From Proales similis (lineage: Eukaryota > Rotifera > Eurotatoria > Ploima > Proalidae): a stretch of DNA of 64,000 nt. The stretch spans positions 124,001-188,000 of the forward strand of contig JAGVRJ010000011.1 of the NCBI GenBank assembly GCA_019059635.1, written 5' to 3'. The position numbers were made by a program, and so were the translations under genes. This document shows, in pieces, positions 33,545 through 43,468 of this stretch (the first letter of the stretch is position 1; every line of letters begins with the position of its first letter). The notes under the pieces are model-generated. The model ran no database searches. It was not told the origin of the DNA and saw only the letters and a program-made list of their open reading frames with translations.

Positions 33545-35083
33545 ATGTCGAACAAATCGGGCTTGCTGCGTTCATTGAGCAAGAGCTCCCAAGGTCCAGT
33601 CGAGGCCGTAGTTCGTGCGGGCCAAGTGCCGGCATGGCTGAGAGGAACATTGTTTCGTAACGGCGCCGGCCGGTTCGAGTACGGCAAGCTGAAGATGAAG
33701 CATTTGTTCGACGGCAGCGCTTGTGTTCACAAGTTTAAGATCGACAACGGCCGAGTGTTTTACTCGAATCGCTTCCTGGAGACAAGCAACTACACAAAAG
33801 CGCTCAACGAGAATCACATCTCGGCCAACTTTGGCACCGGCGATTTGTGCGAGAGCGTATTCGGCCGAGTGAAGACCATGTTCAAGGTGCCCGATTCGTC
33901 CGACAACGTGAACGTGAACATCGTTCCGTTTGGCAATAAGCAGCTCTACGCGCTCACCGAGTCGAACAGAATCTGCCAAGTAGAGCCGACAACGCTGGAC
34001 GTGCTGCGAACAATCAAGGCAGAGAAATTCGTTCCCAGCATGAGCTCAAACATTGCGCATCCTCATTTCGATCAGCAAGGCAACTGGATCAACGTGGGCA
34101 TGAGCTTGGCCGAGAAAAAGGCCGCCTACGTTTTTGTAAAGTACTCGTCGGACGGAGCGGCTCATTTGTGCGACAAATCTCAAGTTTTGGCCACTTTGCC
34201 GTCGAGCTACGATGCCGATCTCTGCTACTTTCACAGCTTCGCTCTCACCGACAATTACATTGTCTTCTTGGAGCAGCCGCTGGTGATCGACGTCGGCAAG
34301 CTAAAGCGCTTGTTCTTGATGCGCAAGGCGCCAGTCGAGGCGTTCAAAATGAAGCCACGCGTTCGCACTCGTGTTCATGTGATCAACCGCCACACCGGTC
34401 AGATTCACAACCAGCGCTTCCTCACCGACCCTCTCTTCACCTTTCATCACATAAACGCGTTCGAGTCGTTCAACTCGGACAGACAGCGACAAGAGATTCA
34501 AGTTGACGTGTGCGCCTATGACCCGCTTTACTTTGACATAGGCCAGTTCACTTACGAGAACTTTTTCGGCGATCAGCTCGAAGCGGCGGCGTCCACGAGA
34601 TCGCTCGCCAAGCGAATCACAATCCCGCTCGAGAAGAGCTCCAGCTCATTGATCGAAGTTCAATGTCCCATCAAAGACCTCAATTCAAAGCTCTCACTCG
34701 AACTGCCCGTCATCAACTACGGCAAGTTCAACACCAAGCCGTACAAGTTCGCCTACGGCGTCAATTACCACAAGAAGCCCTATTCGATTGTTAAAGTGAA
34801 TGTGACCGACAGCGGCGACTTCCTCGAGAAGACCTACACAGATGAGAGCGGAAAGACTCTGGTGCCCAGTGAGCCGGTGTTTGTTGAAGCACCCGACGCC
34901 CAGAGTGAAGACGACGGCGTGCTCTTGGTCATGGTCTTGGCCGACCAGAACGATTACCTGTCGATATTGGACGCCAAGAGCTTCGCCGAAATTGCACGTG
35001 CCGAGGTGCCGGCAGACGTGCGGGGCGCCATGACTTTTCACGGTTTCTTCGCCGACCAGACACAGTTCGCCGAGCTCAACTAG
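33545..35083 (+). CDS. Carotenoid cleavage oxygenase (BCO/RPE65 family), copy 3
   Basis: Third tandem member, 512 residues in one exon, 291 bp after copy 2. Histidine blocks are AHPHFDQQGNW, YFHSFALTDN, FTFHHINAFE and MTFHGFFA, so iron binding should be preserved. Two normally conserved spots differ: DG after the first block is QG, and RNGAGRFEYG replaces RNGPGRFEF. It ends 450 bp from the convergent NME8 gene. Sequence divergence between the three copies is substantial, so they are not recent duplicates and may have separate substrates (inference). Confidence 0.93.
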   Translation: MSNKSGLLRSLSKSSQGPVEAVVRAGQVPAWLRGTLFRNGAGRFEYGKLKMKHLFDGSACVHKFKIDNGRVFYSNRFLETSNYTKALNENHISANFGTGDLCESVFGRVKTMFKVPDSSDNVNVNIVPFGNKQLYALTESNRICQVEPTTLDVLRTIKAEKFVPSMSSNIAHPHFDQQGNWINVGMSLAEKKAAYVFVKYSSDGAAHLCDKSQVLATLPSSYDADLCYFHSFALTDNYIVFLEQPLVIDVGKLKRLFLMRKAPVEAFKMKPRVRTRVHVINRHTGQIHNQRFLTDPLFTFHHINAFESFNSDRQRQEIQVDVCAYDPLYFDIGQFTYENFFGDQLEAAASTRSLAKRITIPLEKSSSSLIEVQCPIKDLNSKLSLELPVINYGKFNTKPYKFAYGVNYHKKPYSIVKVNVTDSGDFLEKTYTDESGKTLVPSEPVFVEAPDAQSEDDGVLLVMVLADQNDYLSILDAKSFAEIARAEVPADVRGAMTFHGFFADQTQFAELN

Positions 35084-35532
35084 TCCAATCCAGAGCGTTC
35101 AACGTTCACTTTTTTTTTATCATTTATTGAATATGTTTGAACCAAAGCCAAATAGAGAGGGAGACAGAGATGAGAAGCATTCGGTATTGGTCGTCTCCTC
35201 GAGTTCATTCTTTAGTTTGAATCATGTGACCTGTTTACAAACGCAGTTTTTAGTTTCGGCAGCATTTCAGAATTTTCAAAAGAATAGAAAACAAAAAGAA
35301 AATAAAAACGCAAATAGTTTGTCTAAAGCAGTGGTCTAAATTAGCAATAGCGGCGACAGTACTGGCAGCAGCGCTAGACAGATTCATGTCTGGCGATAAA
35401 GCGCAAATTAGATAGACCAAACAAACAAAATAGAGAATTCAACCAAACATTCACACACAGGTGGCGAATATTCGGTTAGCGCGCTTTTTTCGCTTTAGAG
35501 GTTAGAGAACTAGGCTACTTGATAACAGCGAG
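35084..35532. other. Convergent intergenic region
   Basis: 449 bp between carotenoid oxygenase 3 and the NME8 stop. It is A-rich near 35290-35310 and has no gene. Probably two 3' UTRs. Confidence 0.5.
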
Positions 35533-38500
35533 CTATTGATTACCTATGGCATTGAGACGAGAATAAAGAGCAAAAAGAAGAAGAAGAAGGAAGAGGAGAA
35601 GGAGAATATAGAAATGAGTCTCTCATTTATCTTTTTGGTTAGAGCCGGTTATTTAGAAACGCAAACTCGTCTGAGTTTTAATTTAAAAAGTTTGCACTTA
35701 CCAGTCTCGTCGAATTGAACATTGCCGAAGAAGAGCTTTATTTCGTGCTCAGCTTGAGATTGGTCAGACGGGCCGTGGACTGCGTTTCGAAGAGTGTCCA
35801 CACCGTAGATTGCTCTGAGTCTGAAATGCTGTGAGGAAAAGGCACATGGCGCAATTTTTAAAATCGCTTGCTTACGAGTCCGGATTATCTCTCTTGGCCG
35901 CCTCCGGGTCTACCGGTCCAATCGTGGCGCGCCATCGCTCAATCGCATTCTCTTGCGATAGGACGTAGATGGTCGTCTCGCCGCTTGTGTCAGCCAGTTT
36001 TAGAATCAGAACGGACAAACTGATCTCAGACTCAGCTTTACCTGGTCATCAGCTCGATCAGGTCGTTGAAGTGAGGCGAGCCTTCCTGTTGCTTGTAAAT
36101 ATCGCGCGCGATCTCCTCGGACAGCTTGGTCGACTTTTTGGAAGCGATCACGAATCCAGAGCTCTTGATCCTCTCCTCAATCTCAGCTGGCCACGAGAGT
36201 AGACTGTTGCTCAATGAGGAGAGACAGCAAGTCTAACTACCTTGCTTCTCTGCTGGCAGTCCTGGCTTAATCAGGCCGACCGTCTGCTCCATCGGAAAGA
36301 ACTTCTTCAACTCCTTGATGGCTTCGTCTCGACTTGACGGTCCGTGAAGTGCATTCACACGCGAGTCTTCCACATCGAACTCGTTTCGCAGTCTACAAGC
36401 AAATCCCGATGCTCAACGAATTGGTTTAGAATGAAGGCCATTGATGGATGAGCTTACGTGCCGACGGCTTCCTTGATCTCGCCCTTTTCCTTGGGTCCGA
36501 GCTGCTTGCGCCATGCGGCCACCGCATTTTCGCCGGCCAAGCAAAGCACAAGAAGTGGCCCACTTGAATCAAAGACAAACAAATGAAATCAAAAGGTCAA
36601 AGTCGACAGTGACCAACCAACCTGCTCATTTCGGTGACCAGGTCGTCGAAAAACGGCTTTCCTTGGTGCTCGGCGTAGAAATCTTCGGCTTGTTGGCGTG
36701 TCAACTGCACCTGTTTGGCCAAGGCAATCTCAAAGCCGCTCTCCCTAATCCTCTCGATTATCTTGTCCTTGTGCTTGGCGAACGCCGACGGCCGAATAAG
36801 AGCCAGAGTCTTTTCAACTTTCACATCATCCGGCTGGTTGGACTGCTTGGCCGAAGGAGGCCGACTCGGCACGTCCTTGTTCGGAAAGAAGAACGCCAGC
36901 TCTCTGGACGCAGACTCAGTACTATCACTGCCATGCACGGCGTTCATCAGCTGATTGGTCGCGTACTGAGCTCTGAACGATTCGCTTGCTTCACCAGCGT
37001 CCTGTTCGTCGACAATGCCCACGTCTTGTCTCCATGCGTTCACCACGTCCTCATTGTTTCCAGGCTTACTGAGGGCGAGCACGCAGGACACATCGCTGGT
37101 CATAAACGCGACCAGCTCTTCAAAGTCAGCCTTTGCAATATGCCATTTTAAGAGCGAATCGAGCCGCTGCCGAGACAAGGGAACGTACCGACTCGGCGCG
37201 ATGCTGGTAAAAGTTTCGCGCCATCTCGTCCGTGAATTTCACTTCTTTTTGCTCTACAATCTCGTAGCCGCGCTGCTTTATCTTGTCGATGATCTCGTCC
37301 TTTTTGCCCTGCGCCATCATGTCCGGCTTTATGATGCAGATGGTTATCGGCTTTTGCGTTTTGACTGCGAAACACACACGATCAGGTTAAATTGGACTGG
37401 TGGCGACGGTCGCTCTGCTTACCGAGCTTCTTCACTTTGCTCTCCGCCTCTTCTTTGGCCTTTTCTTTGCGAATTTTCTCAATCAACGGATCACTGATCT
37501 AAATCAAAGCGGAGTGAGCCGATTCAATCTGCTTGACACTCTGCTTGAGAGCGTGGTCGAGTTAACTGACCACTTTTCGCTGGGACTGGCCACTTTGCAC
37601 AGCCTTTTCCGCCTCGATCTGCTCTTGAATGGTTCGAATGATGAGCGGGGCGTTGGCACCGCGAACCACTGCCACCAGTTGTCCGCCCTAGGAGCCAAGT
37701 CAAGTAGAATAGTCAAGTACGCGGCTGAGATCAGCCTACCCCGAAAAAGAGATAACAGGGCTCGCATCGATCCTTGTAGTCGGCCAATGTGCTGATGTTC
37801 TCCGCTTTTGCCTTTTAAATTGTCCGGTTAGTCCGGTCTTGACTAATGCAGTCGACTCATGCAATAAACTGGAAACTAGTCTACAAGCTAAGCAACTGAA
37901 AGCACCAACAGCAACAACAATGACAGCAGAGCGTGTTAAAACGAAAAGCAGCTGGTCACTTTAAGTGAAGAATTCAAAGGCTCGATTAGTTTGTCTATGC
38001 AAATCAGAAAACCGAAAGAGGCAGAGAGGAAAACTAAGAGTAGCTTGTGTTTGTAATAGACGATTAGTGAGCTTAGAAGAGCAATCGAGAGAGACTCGTG
38101 TATTGATCATTGAAGGCGCGAGTGCGAGGCAAACTCACAGTGGCAAAGTGCAGACGAGCCGAGTCGCCAATTTGATTTGAGAGTGCGCGAAGCCTGGGCT
38201 CCATGGCCTTCAAGGGTCCGCCGTACGACTGGTACACATCGACCACTAAAACGAATTGCGATGAGTGCGCCGCGAGCAAACTCGTTCAGTCAGTGAGTGA
38301 GTGAGATCGGTCAGATCGGTGTGTTGTTGTGTCGATCGCGCGTGTTGGCAGTGAATTCAATTGGACGAGTTTGCTCAATGTGATACACACAACAAGGTGA
38401 GGGCAGGGAACACAATGTACTCTTCTTTCAGCTGTGCGCAAGGTAAACTCGAAATTACGTTGGCAAACTGAACAAATTCGGAGCTCTGTTCCATCTTCAC

Positions 38501-39015
38501 TTTTCTCAGCGTGTTCTCCATCGCCTTGCACGAGCCGGCCCATTCTTGATAGACCTCGACAACTAGGAGAGAAGCGTTTGATAACAAATATTGCATGCAG
38601 CAGCCAGAAAGCGGCGGCAAACAAACGGCAAGCGGCGAATGCCAGTCGTTGGGACAGAGATACAGCGCGTACAGTGAAATATGAGAATCGACTGAACAGC
38701 TGCTGATGAATGGCCTCGAGCAGCTTGTAGGCCGTGTTGGAGTTGCACGCCCATCCCTGGTAGACGTCGACCACTTTAAAATGGCGATCGGTGTTCAAAT
38801 TTCACAACGCACAGTTTCGATCGTCGTCGGGCGCATGATGATGAACAAATGAAACGCAACTTACCGATCAGGCCTTCTCTCTTGAGCATCTCGGCCCATT
38901 GCTCGTCGTTCTCAATCTCTTGCTTTAAGCCAAACGGCAATTGATTTCAATTAAACTAAAGCCTCTGACACGAGTCGGTTACTTGCAGAGCGAGTTCAGC
39001 CTTTCGCCGAGCCAT
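35533..39015 (-). CDS. NME8: NME8 / thioredoxin domain-containing 3, axonemal dynein-associated protein
   Basis: Thioredoxin-NDK-NDK-NDK protein, equivalent to sea urchin outer-arm dynein intermediate chain 1. Exons close in phase: 38983-39015, 38865-38922, ONE of 38673-38773 / 38459-38562 / 38139-38245, then 37740-37811, 37571-37687, 37423-37498, 37189-37364, 36622-37130, 36458-36562, 36392-36241, 36042-36186, 35876-36019, 35702-35820 and 35533-35543. Product length is 605, 606 or 607 residues depending on the variant (human 588). The N-terminus MARRKAELALQ and GGQLVAVVRGANAPL are family-typical. Each NDK domain keeps its NxxHG block (NAVHGSDS, NALHGPSS, NAVHGPSD). The final 11-nt exon (GNQ-stop) is the least certain part. 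The three variant exons are listed separately. Confidence 0.93.
38139..38245 (-). other. NME8: NME8 alternative thioredoxin exon, variant C (107 nt)
   Basis: 3' splice site TTCGTTTTAG and donor GTGAGT; phase 1 in, phase 0 out. It encodes VDVYQSYGGPLKAMEPRL and ends RLHFAT. The active-site place reads GGPL: no cysteine. This variant has the best overall splice signals. Confidence 0.87.
38274..38376. repeat. Perfect 12-bp inverted repeat in the intron between variants B and C
   Basis: Arms at 38274-38285 and 38365-38376 are exact reverse complements (GAGCAAACTCGT / ACGAGTTTGCTC), separated by 79 bases and lying wholly inside the intron. In the transcript they could form a 12-bp stem. Seen directly; its role is inference. 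Confidence 0.85.
38459..38562 (-). other. NME8: NME8 alternative thioredoxin exon, variant B (104 nt)
   Basis: Strong 3' splice site (CTTCTCTCCTAG) and a GTAATT donor; phase 1 in, phase 0 out. It encodes VEVYQEWAGSCKAMENTL and ends EFVQFAN. The active-site place reads AGSC: only the second cysteine remains. Confidence 0.85.
38673..38773 (-). other. NME8: NME8 alternative thioredoxin exon, variant A (101 nt)
   Basis: Bounded by a TTTTAAAG 3' splice site and a GTACGC donor; enters in phase 1 and leaves in phase 0. It encodes VDVYQGWACNSNTAYKLL and following helix sequence ending FSYFT. Aligned to the family pattern WCGPC it reads WACNS, so both active-site cysteines are replaced and a cysteine sits one position later. 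Its donor is the weakest of the three. Confidence 0.8.
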
Positions 39016-39439
39016 CCTCTTCTAGCGTCTCTTTTGAATCGCGTTCAACTCAATTCCTTGTGTGTTAGTCTGCAATTTGCCGGACTTGACCAAGCGTCTC
39101 TGATTGCAACGCTTATTCTCTTCTCCTTTATGATCGTTTCAAGTTGCTTGGTCGCTTTTCAAGTTTCCATGGAAACAGAGGCAGCCACCACAATTCGCCG
39201 ACGCTTGCAGCCCAGATCAGACTATTGTCGACGCGCGTTTATGCTCGTAAGCAGCCAAAAGAGTCAAGCCTCGCCTCTCTCCTCATGTCACATAATCCTC
39301 GTGTATCCTCCTCATCGTGTAAAATGATTGCGCGAAATTCAACTGTTCAAAAGGAAACTGGTCATTTTATTTAACAAATGCAACATTCAAAAGCAGAAAC
39401 GAACGAAAAGGTCGAGCAGGAAAAGAGAAGGCGAATCGA
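39016..39439. other. Spacer between semaphorin 3' end and NME8 start
   Basis: 424 bp. It should hold the NME8 promoter and the semaphorin 3' UTR. No gene seen; the plus-strand frames of 76-128 codons look like chance. Confidence 0.5.
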
Positions 39440-41948
39440 TCAAATGTAAACCTTCTGCTGATAGAGGCCGGTCGAGGAGTCGATGAGTCGGTTGTCGCGC
39501 TGTTCGACAAGAAACCGTTCATTCGAAGGTTGAACCAGCGAGAACGAATGGGGCGACGGAGCGTCCGAGATGAACGTGGACGAAGTCGACTCGGTCGACG
39601 AATAGGTCGCGTTTGATGTGCGGTGCTCGCCACCACACCAAGTCGGACGTGCGGACGTGCGTTTAATCGAAAAGTATTCGGTCGAGTCGTAGTCCATGAA
39701 TCGAGACGGGCGTTCAGTGGGAGTCACTTGAACATATCGAATAGGGTCGCTTTCAACAGCGGTCGCCGCTTTCGGCCTGTCGTTCGACGACTGAGCACTG
39801 CACTCGGACGACGAGGAGTTGAAGTAATTTAGGATTGACTTTTTGCCGACAGCAAAGCCCAAGATGCCAACTGACAAGGCAACAGTGAGAAGAACGATCA
39901 TAACCAAGAGAGGCACGGGCAGCTTGAGAACAAGCTGAGAGCGCCCGGTCGCCTCGGTCATGTCCGCCTGCTTCTCTTGTCGCCGGTGCTGAGTAGAAAA
40001 CATCTGTGCTACGGGCGTAGAGCGAAACCGGGAGCAGTTTAGGTTTTGATTGTCCAAACAAGAGGAAGGCGGCAGCGGCCAAACAAGCAGCTGATCCTTG
40101 CTCAGCAGCAATGCGTGCTCCTGCTCATCGGCTGAGCTGATCACTTTCAGCGCTCTGATGTTGGAGCTGAATGCAGACGAGAACAACTCGTTCGGCAATG
40201 AATAAAGCTCTGTTCGGTTCAGCAGGCGCCCTGTCTTGGGCTCAATAAAGACTCGAATCAAGTTGCCGCTGTCTAAATTCGAACGAACGAAAAGATTGAA
40301 GACACAACTCGTTAAAATTGATTGAATAGAAGACTGACCAGTGCCGATCAAGAGGCGATCTTGATCACTTTGGTAGTGGGCGTCGAGTGAGACAAATCGC
40401 TCCGAGCGGCCGGTCTCAACCAGCAACGCCTCCGATCGAATCTCGTCTCGCATCTTGACATGGCGTCGTGTAAACACCAAATGCGAATAGGTCAAGTTTG
40501 TGGGGCATTCGCTCGGACGCGGCTTGGGCACTTGATGGGCGCCGGCCGACTTGTATTCGCCGTCAAACGAAGCCATTAATTGTTTGAGCGTGAACTTGCA
40601 GACCGCCGAAGCGGTCACCTGTTGCTTGGAGGTTGTGAACAGTGCATAGAAATAGGCGTCGTTTTGGTTATCGGCAGCCTTCAGCTCGCCGACTGAGTCT
40701 GTGTTCGAATGAAGCAGATGAAGGCTATTAGTGCAAACAGTTCAAATTCTCGCATTCTTACTCAGCTCGTTGAAGTAGAACGCTTTCGATGGGTCGCCGT
40801 TTGTCTCAGGCGAGCTGAGACGGTCTGTTCGAACGCAGGCCAAGTCTGCTTTCAGAAAAGTGGTCCAAACGTTGTGCAACGAGTTGAGAGGCGCGCCGTT
40901 GTCATTTCGGCACACGTGAGCCACTCGAGTGACGGCCTAGAAGAGCGCAACTGTGTAATATGGCGACGATGGTTGAATTGGACAAGTGGCTACCATCGAA
41001 TTGGAGTCCAGCTCCTGAAAGAAGAAGAACATGCGCTGTTTGGTAGAGATTGAGCCGACGAACTTGGAGCCTGTGCAAGCCATTTGAGAAAGAGAGATGA
41101 GAGAAGCGACCGAGGGCAGATAGCGAGCGAGCGGATTACGTGTGAGCCAGGCGTCGTCATTCATTCGGCTGTTGATGCTGTTCGATTGACTCAGTTTACT
41201 TAGGCTGGTAAAGAAGCCGCTTGGATCGAGCGCATTGCCCGTGTAGAACGATTTCGACTCGTTCATGTATTCACTGATGAAATGAACTTGACTGCCTCTG
41301 AAGGGCACGAAGCCGATGCCGCTCTCTTCGTTCACAAGTCTCTGTCGAGATGAGTCCACCTGTTCGAATCGATTATTTGGACCGGCCAAGCAGATTAGAA
41401 GCTGTTCAAACCTCTGCGCCGGCGTACAATCGGCATTTGGGCCGCAGTGAATTGGTGCCACAGACGAACCAGTTTGTTTGGTTTATCCACACAAAAAGAC
41501 GAATAAAGTTGGAGCAGTCGGCCGGCGGCTGATTGACCACTGGCCTTTGCTGGCATGCGATAACTTCCTCTCTCGAGCTTGGCCAATCGATTTGCTATTT
41601 ACGGAATTTTGAAAAGTTTGCTCGCCATCGAAGAGAATCGCATCCTACTTGCTGAATGTCAAGTCGAGACTTGGATAGCGAGTAGAGGCTGTTGCGGCCG
41701 CCTATCGAAACTGTGTCCGGACGATCATTTGTCAAAAAAGCCAATTCCTCGTCGGTGCCGTACTGAGTCCGGAACACTTTGAACTCATCTGGAGCCGGAA
41801 GTTGACATTGAACGATTGTGGCAGTATTCAAAAGGCGACGTTTACCTGTTCGTGGACTGTGCTTTTGCTTGAATTGAATCGATTCGTGCCAGGCCAGAAC
41901 ACAACTGCTCGCTGTCAAGAAGAGCACAAGCGAGCAAAGTGGCCGCAT
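39440..41948 (-). CDS. Transmembrane semaphorin with a Sema domain only
   Basis: Six exons close in phase: 41649-41948, 41412-41594, 40994-41359, 40762-40936, 40339-40698 and 39440-40272, giving 738 residues. The signal peptide is MRPLCSLVLFLTASSCVLA. The Sema beta-propeller carries typical blocks: IDWPSSREEVIACQQR, NFIRLF, CGTNSLRPKCRLYAG, EESGIGFVPF, MFFFFQELDSNS, RVAHVCRNDNGAPL and WTTFLKADLACV. After the propeller only a short SSCLDNQNLNCSRF segment remains where a PSI domain is expected, and there is no Ig or thrombospondin module. A TM helix (PVPLLVMIVLLTVALSVGIL, about residues 580-605) and a Ser/Thr-rich tail of about 130 residues follow. Likely a membrane-bound guidance or contact signal via plexin (family knowledge). 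Most like invertebrate Sema-1 in topology. Confidence 0.88.
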
Positions 41949-43468
41949 TCTTCAAATCGCTTTCTAAATGTGTTTGACAATTCAAGTTAGCTAACGCGTG
42001 GTTCCCCAGGAACTTGTAGTCGAACGAAAGTCGTACGAATCTCGACCTCTGACGATAAACCAAGGCGGAATCGCTAATTGCCAATAAGAGAGAGAGAGCG
42101 GCGGTTCGATTCGACTGAAAGGCAAATATGAGATCGCCGCCGATGACCACACAAGGTCGTTCGATTTGACCAGAACACAAAGGCACATAGATAAACATGG
42201 CACAGTTTACAATTGCAACCAAGCAGCACATGCATGATTGAGCGCGGCAAATCGGTTCGTGCTTATTGTTTGCGATTGAAATTAAGGAAGAGAGACCCAG
42301 CAAATGCAATAAAACATGAATTGGCCTCGACAAAAGGTCAGATGTTCGATTGCTTGTCGATGATCGAGCCAACGAATTGCTTATTTGCGGCGGTGGCGGT
42401 AGTGACACTGCGAGCTAGCAAGAGAGAAACAAAAAACTACTTGGGGACGAAGAGGTCGAATGAGACGCGAGCGCTCCTATTCTCGATCGCCGACTTGGAT
42501 CTGTGTTTGATTTGAATGCGATAAAAATTAGATTAATCTAAAGAACGACGATCACCAAGCACGCCAGCCGAGAAGGACGTGCGCTCCGAAGGCGGTAACC
42601 TCTTGGCACGGTCAGTCGCCCGCGCACCCAATCGCCTGTGTGCCTGCCGTGCACGTCATTAATTTCGCTCGGCCTCACGCTCCAAAACAATTAGACCTTG
42701 CTAAATAGTAGTTCGTCCCTATCAAGGAACGTTGCTCTCGATGAAAGGGAAATTGGCTCACACGGCCAGTGTCTTCGATCTCTGACTGACTTGACGCGTT
42801 CAAGCATTCTGCTCAAAGAAGCAAATTAATTCAAAGCAACAATGAATTGAAAAGGCGAATAAAAAAGACAATGAGGAGGGACCAGTGCTCTGCCATTCAA
42901 ATTAGAATGCGGCCTTCTGCTTTTTGTTCGAGCCGTGCGAAATAGGCCAAATCGTCGATCTGACTGCCCTAGATTGGCGTTTTGAGTGTCGGCATAGAAG
43001 AGAGAGACTCGTTTTCAACAAATTTAATGATAAAGTATCCACTGCCCAGCGACCTTCCTACCGCCATCGTCCTCACCTCTCAGCCTCTGTCTCTCTGTCC
43101 CCTTGTCTCTCTGCTCCCTTGTCTCTCTCTCTCTCGCTTTTGTTTGTCCTTGCCTTCCCTCGTCGTCTAATTTCTCTATCTGCACTCGAAACATTCACGG
43201 TCATAAAACAAGCGTGTGCGTGTGTGTTTCTGCTCGTCGATTATTTTCTTCTTCTCTCAAGACGTGTGCGACGTTTAAATGTGGAAAAACAAGTCGCTGA
43301 AATGAATTTCGACGGCGAGCGGCTGTGGCCTCGGTTCAAAGTCAAATATTTGAGCGATGAGTATTCAAACAGACGAACGCATAGAAATGAAGAGCTAAGC
43401 GTCAGAAAGAAGACAACAAATAAAGAGGAGAAATACGCCAGAGCGTTGGCGATTGGCCCTTTTCCGGA
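41949..43468. other. Intergenic region upstream of the semaphorin gene
   Basis: 1.5 kb. It contains a strongly pyrimidine-rich CT-repeat stretch at about 43078-43160 and a GT run near 43215. The 206-codon plus frame at 42924-43544 runs through this repeat and antisense to DUS4L, and is rejected as a gene. Confidence 0.5.
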
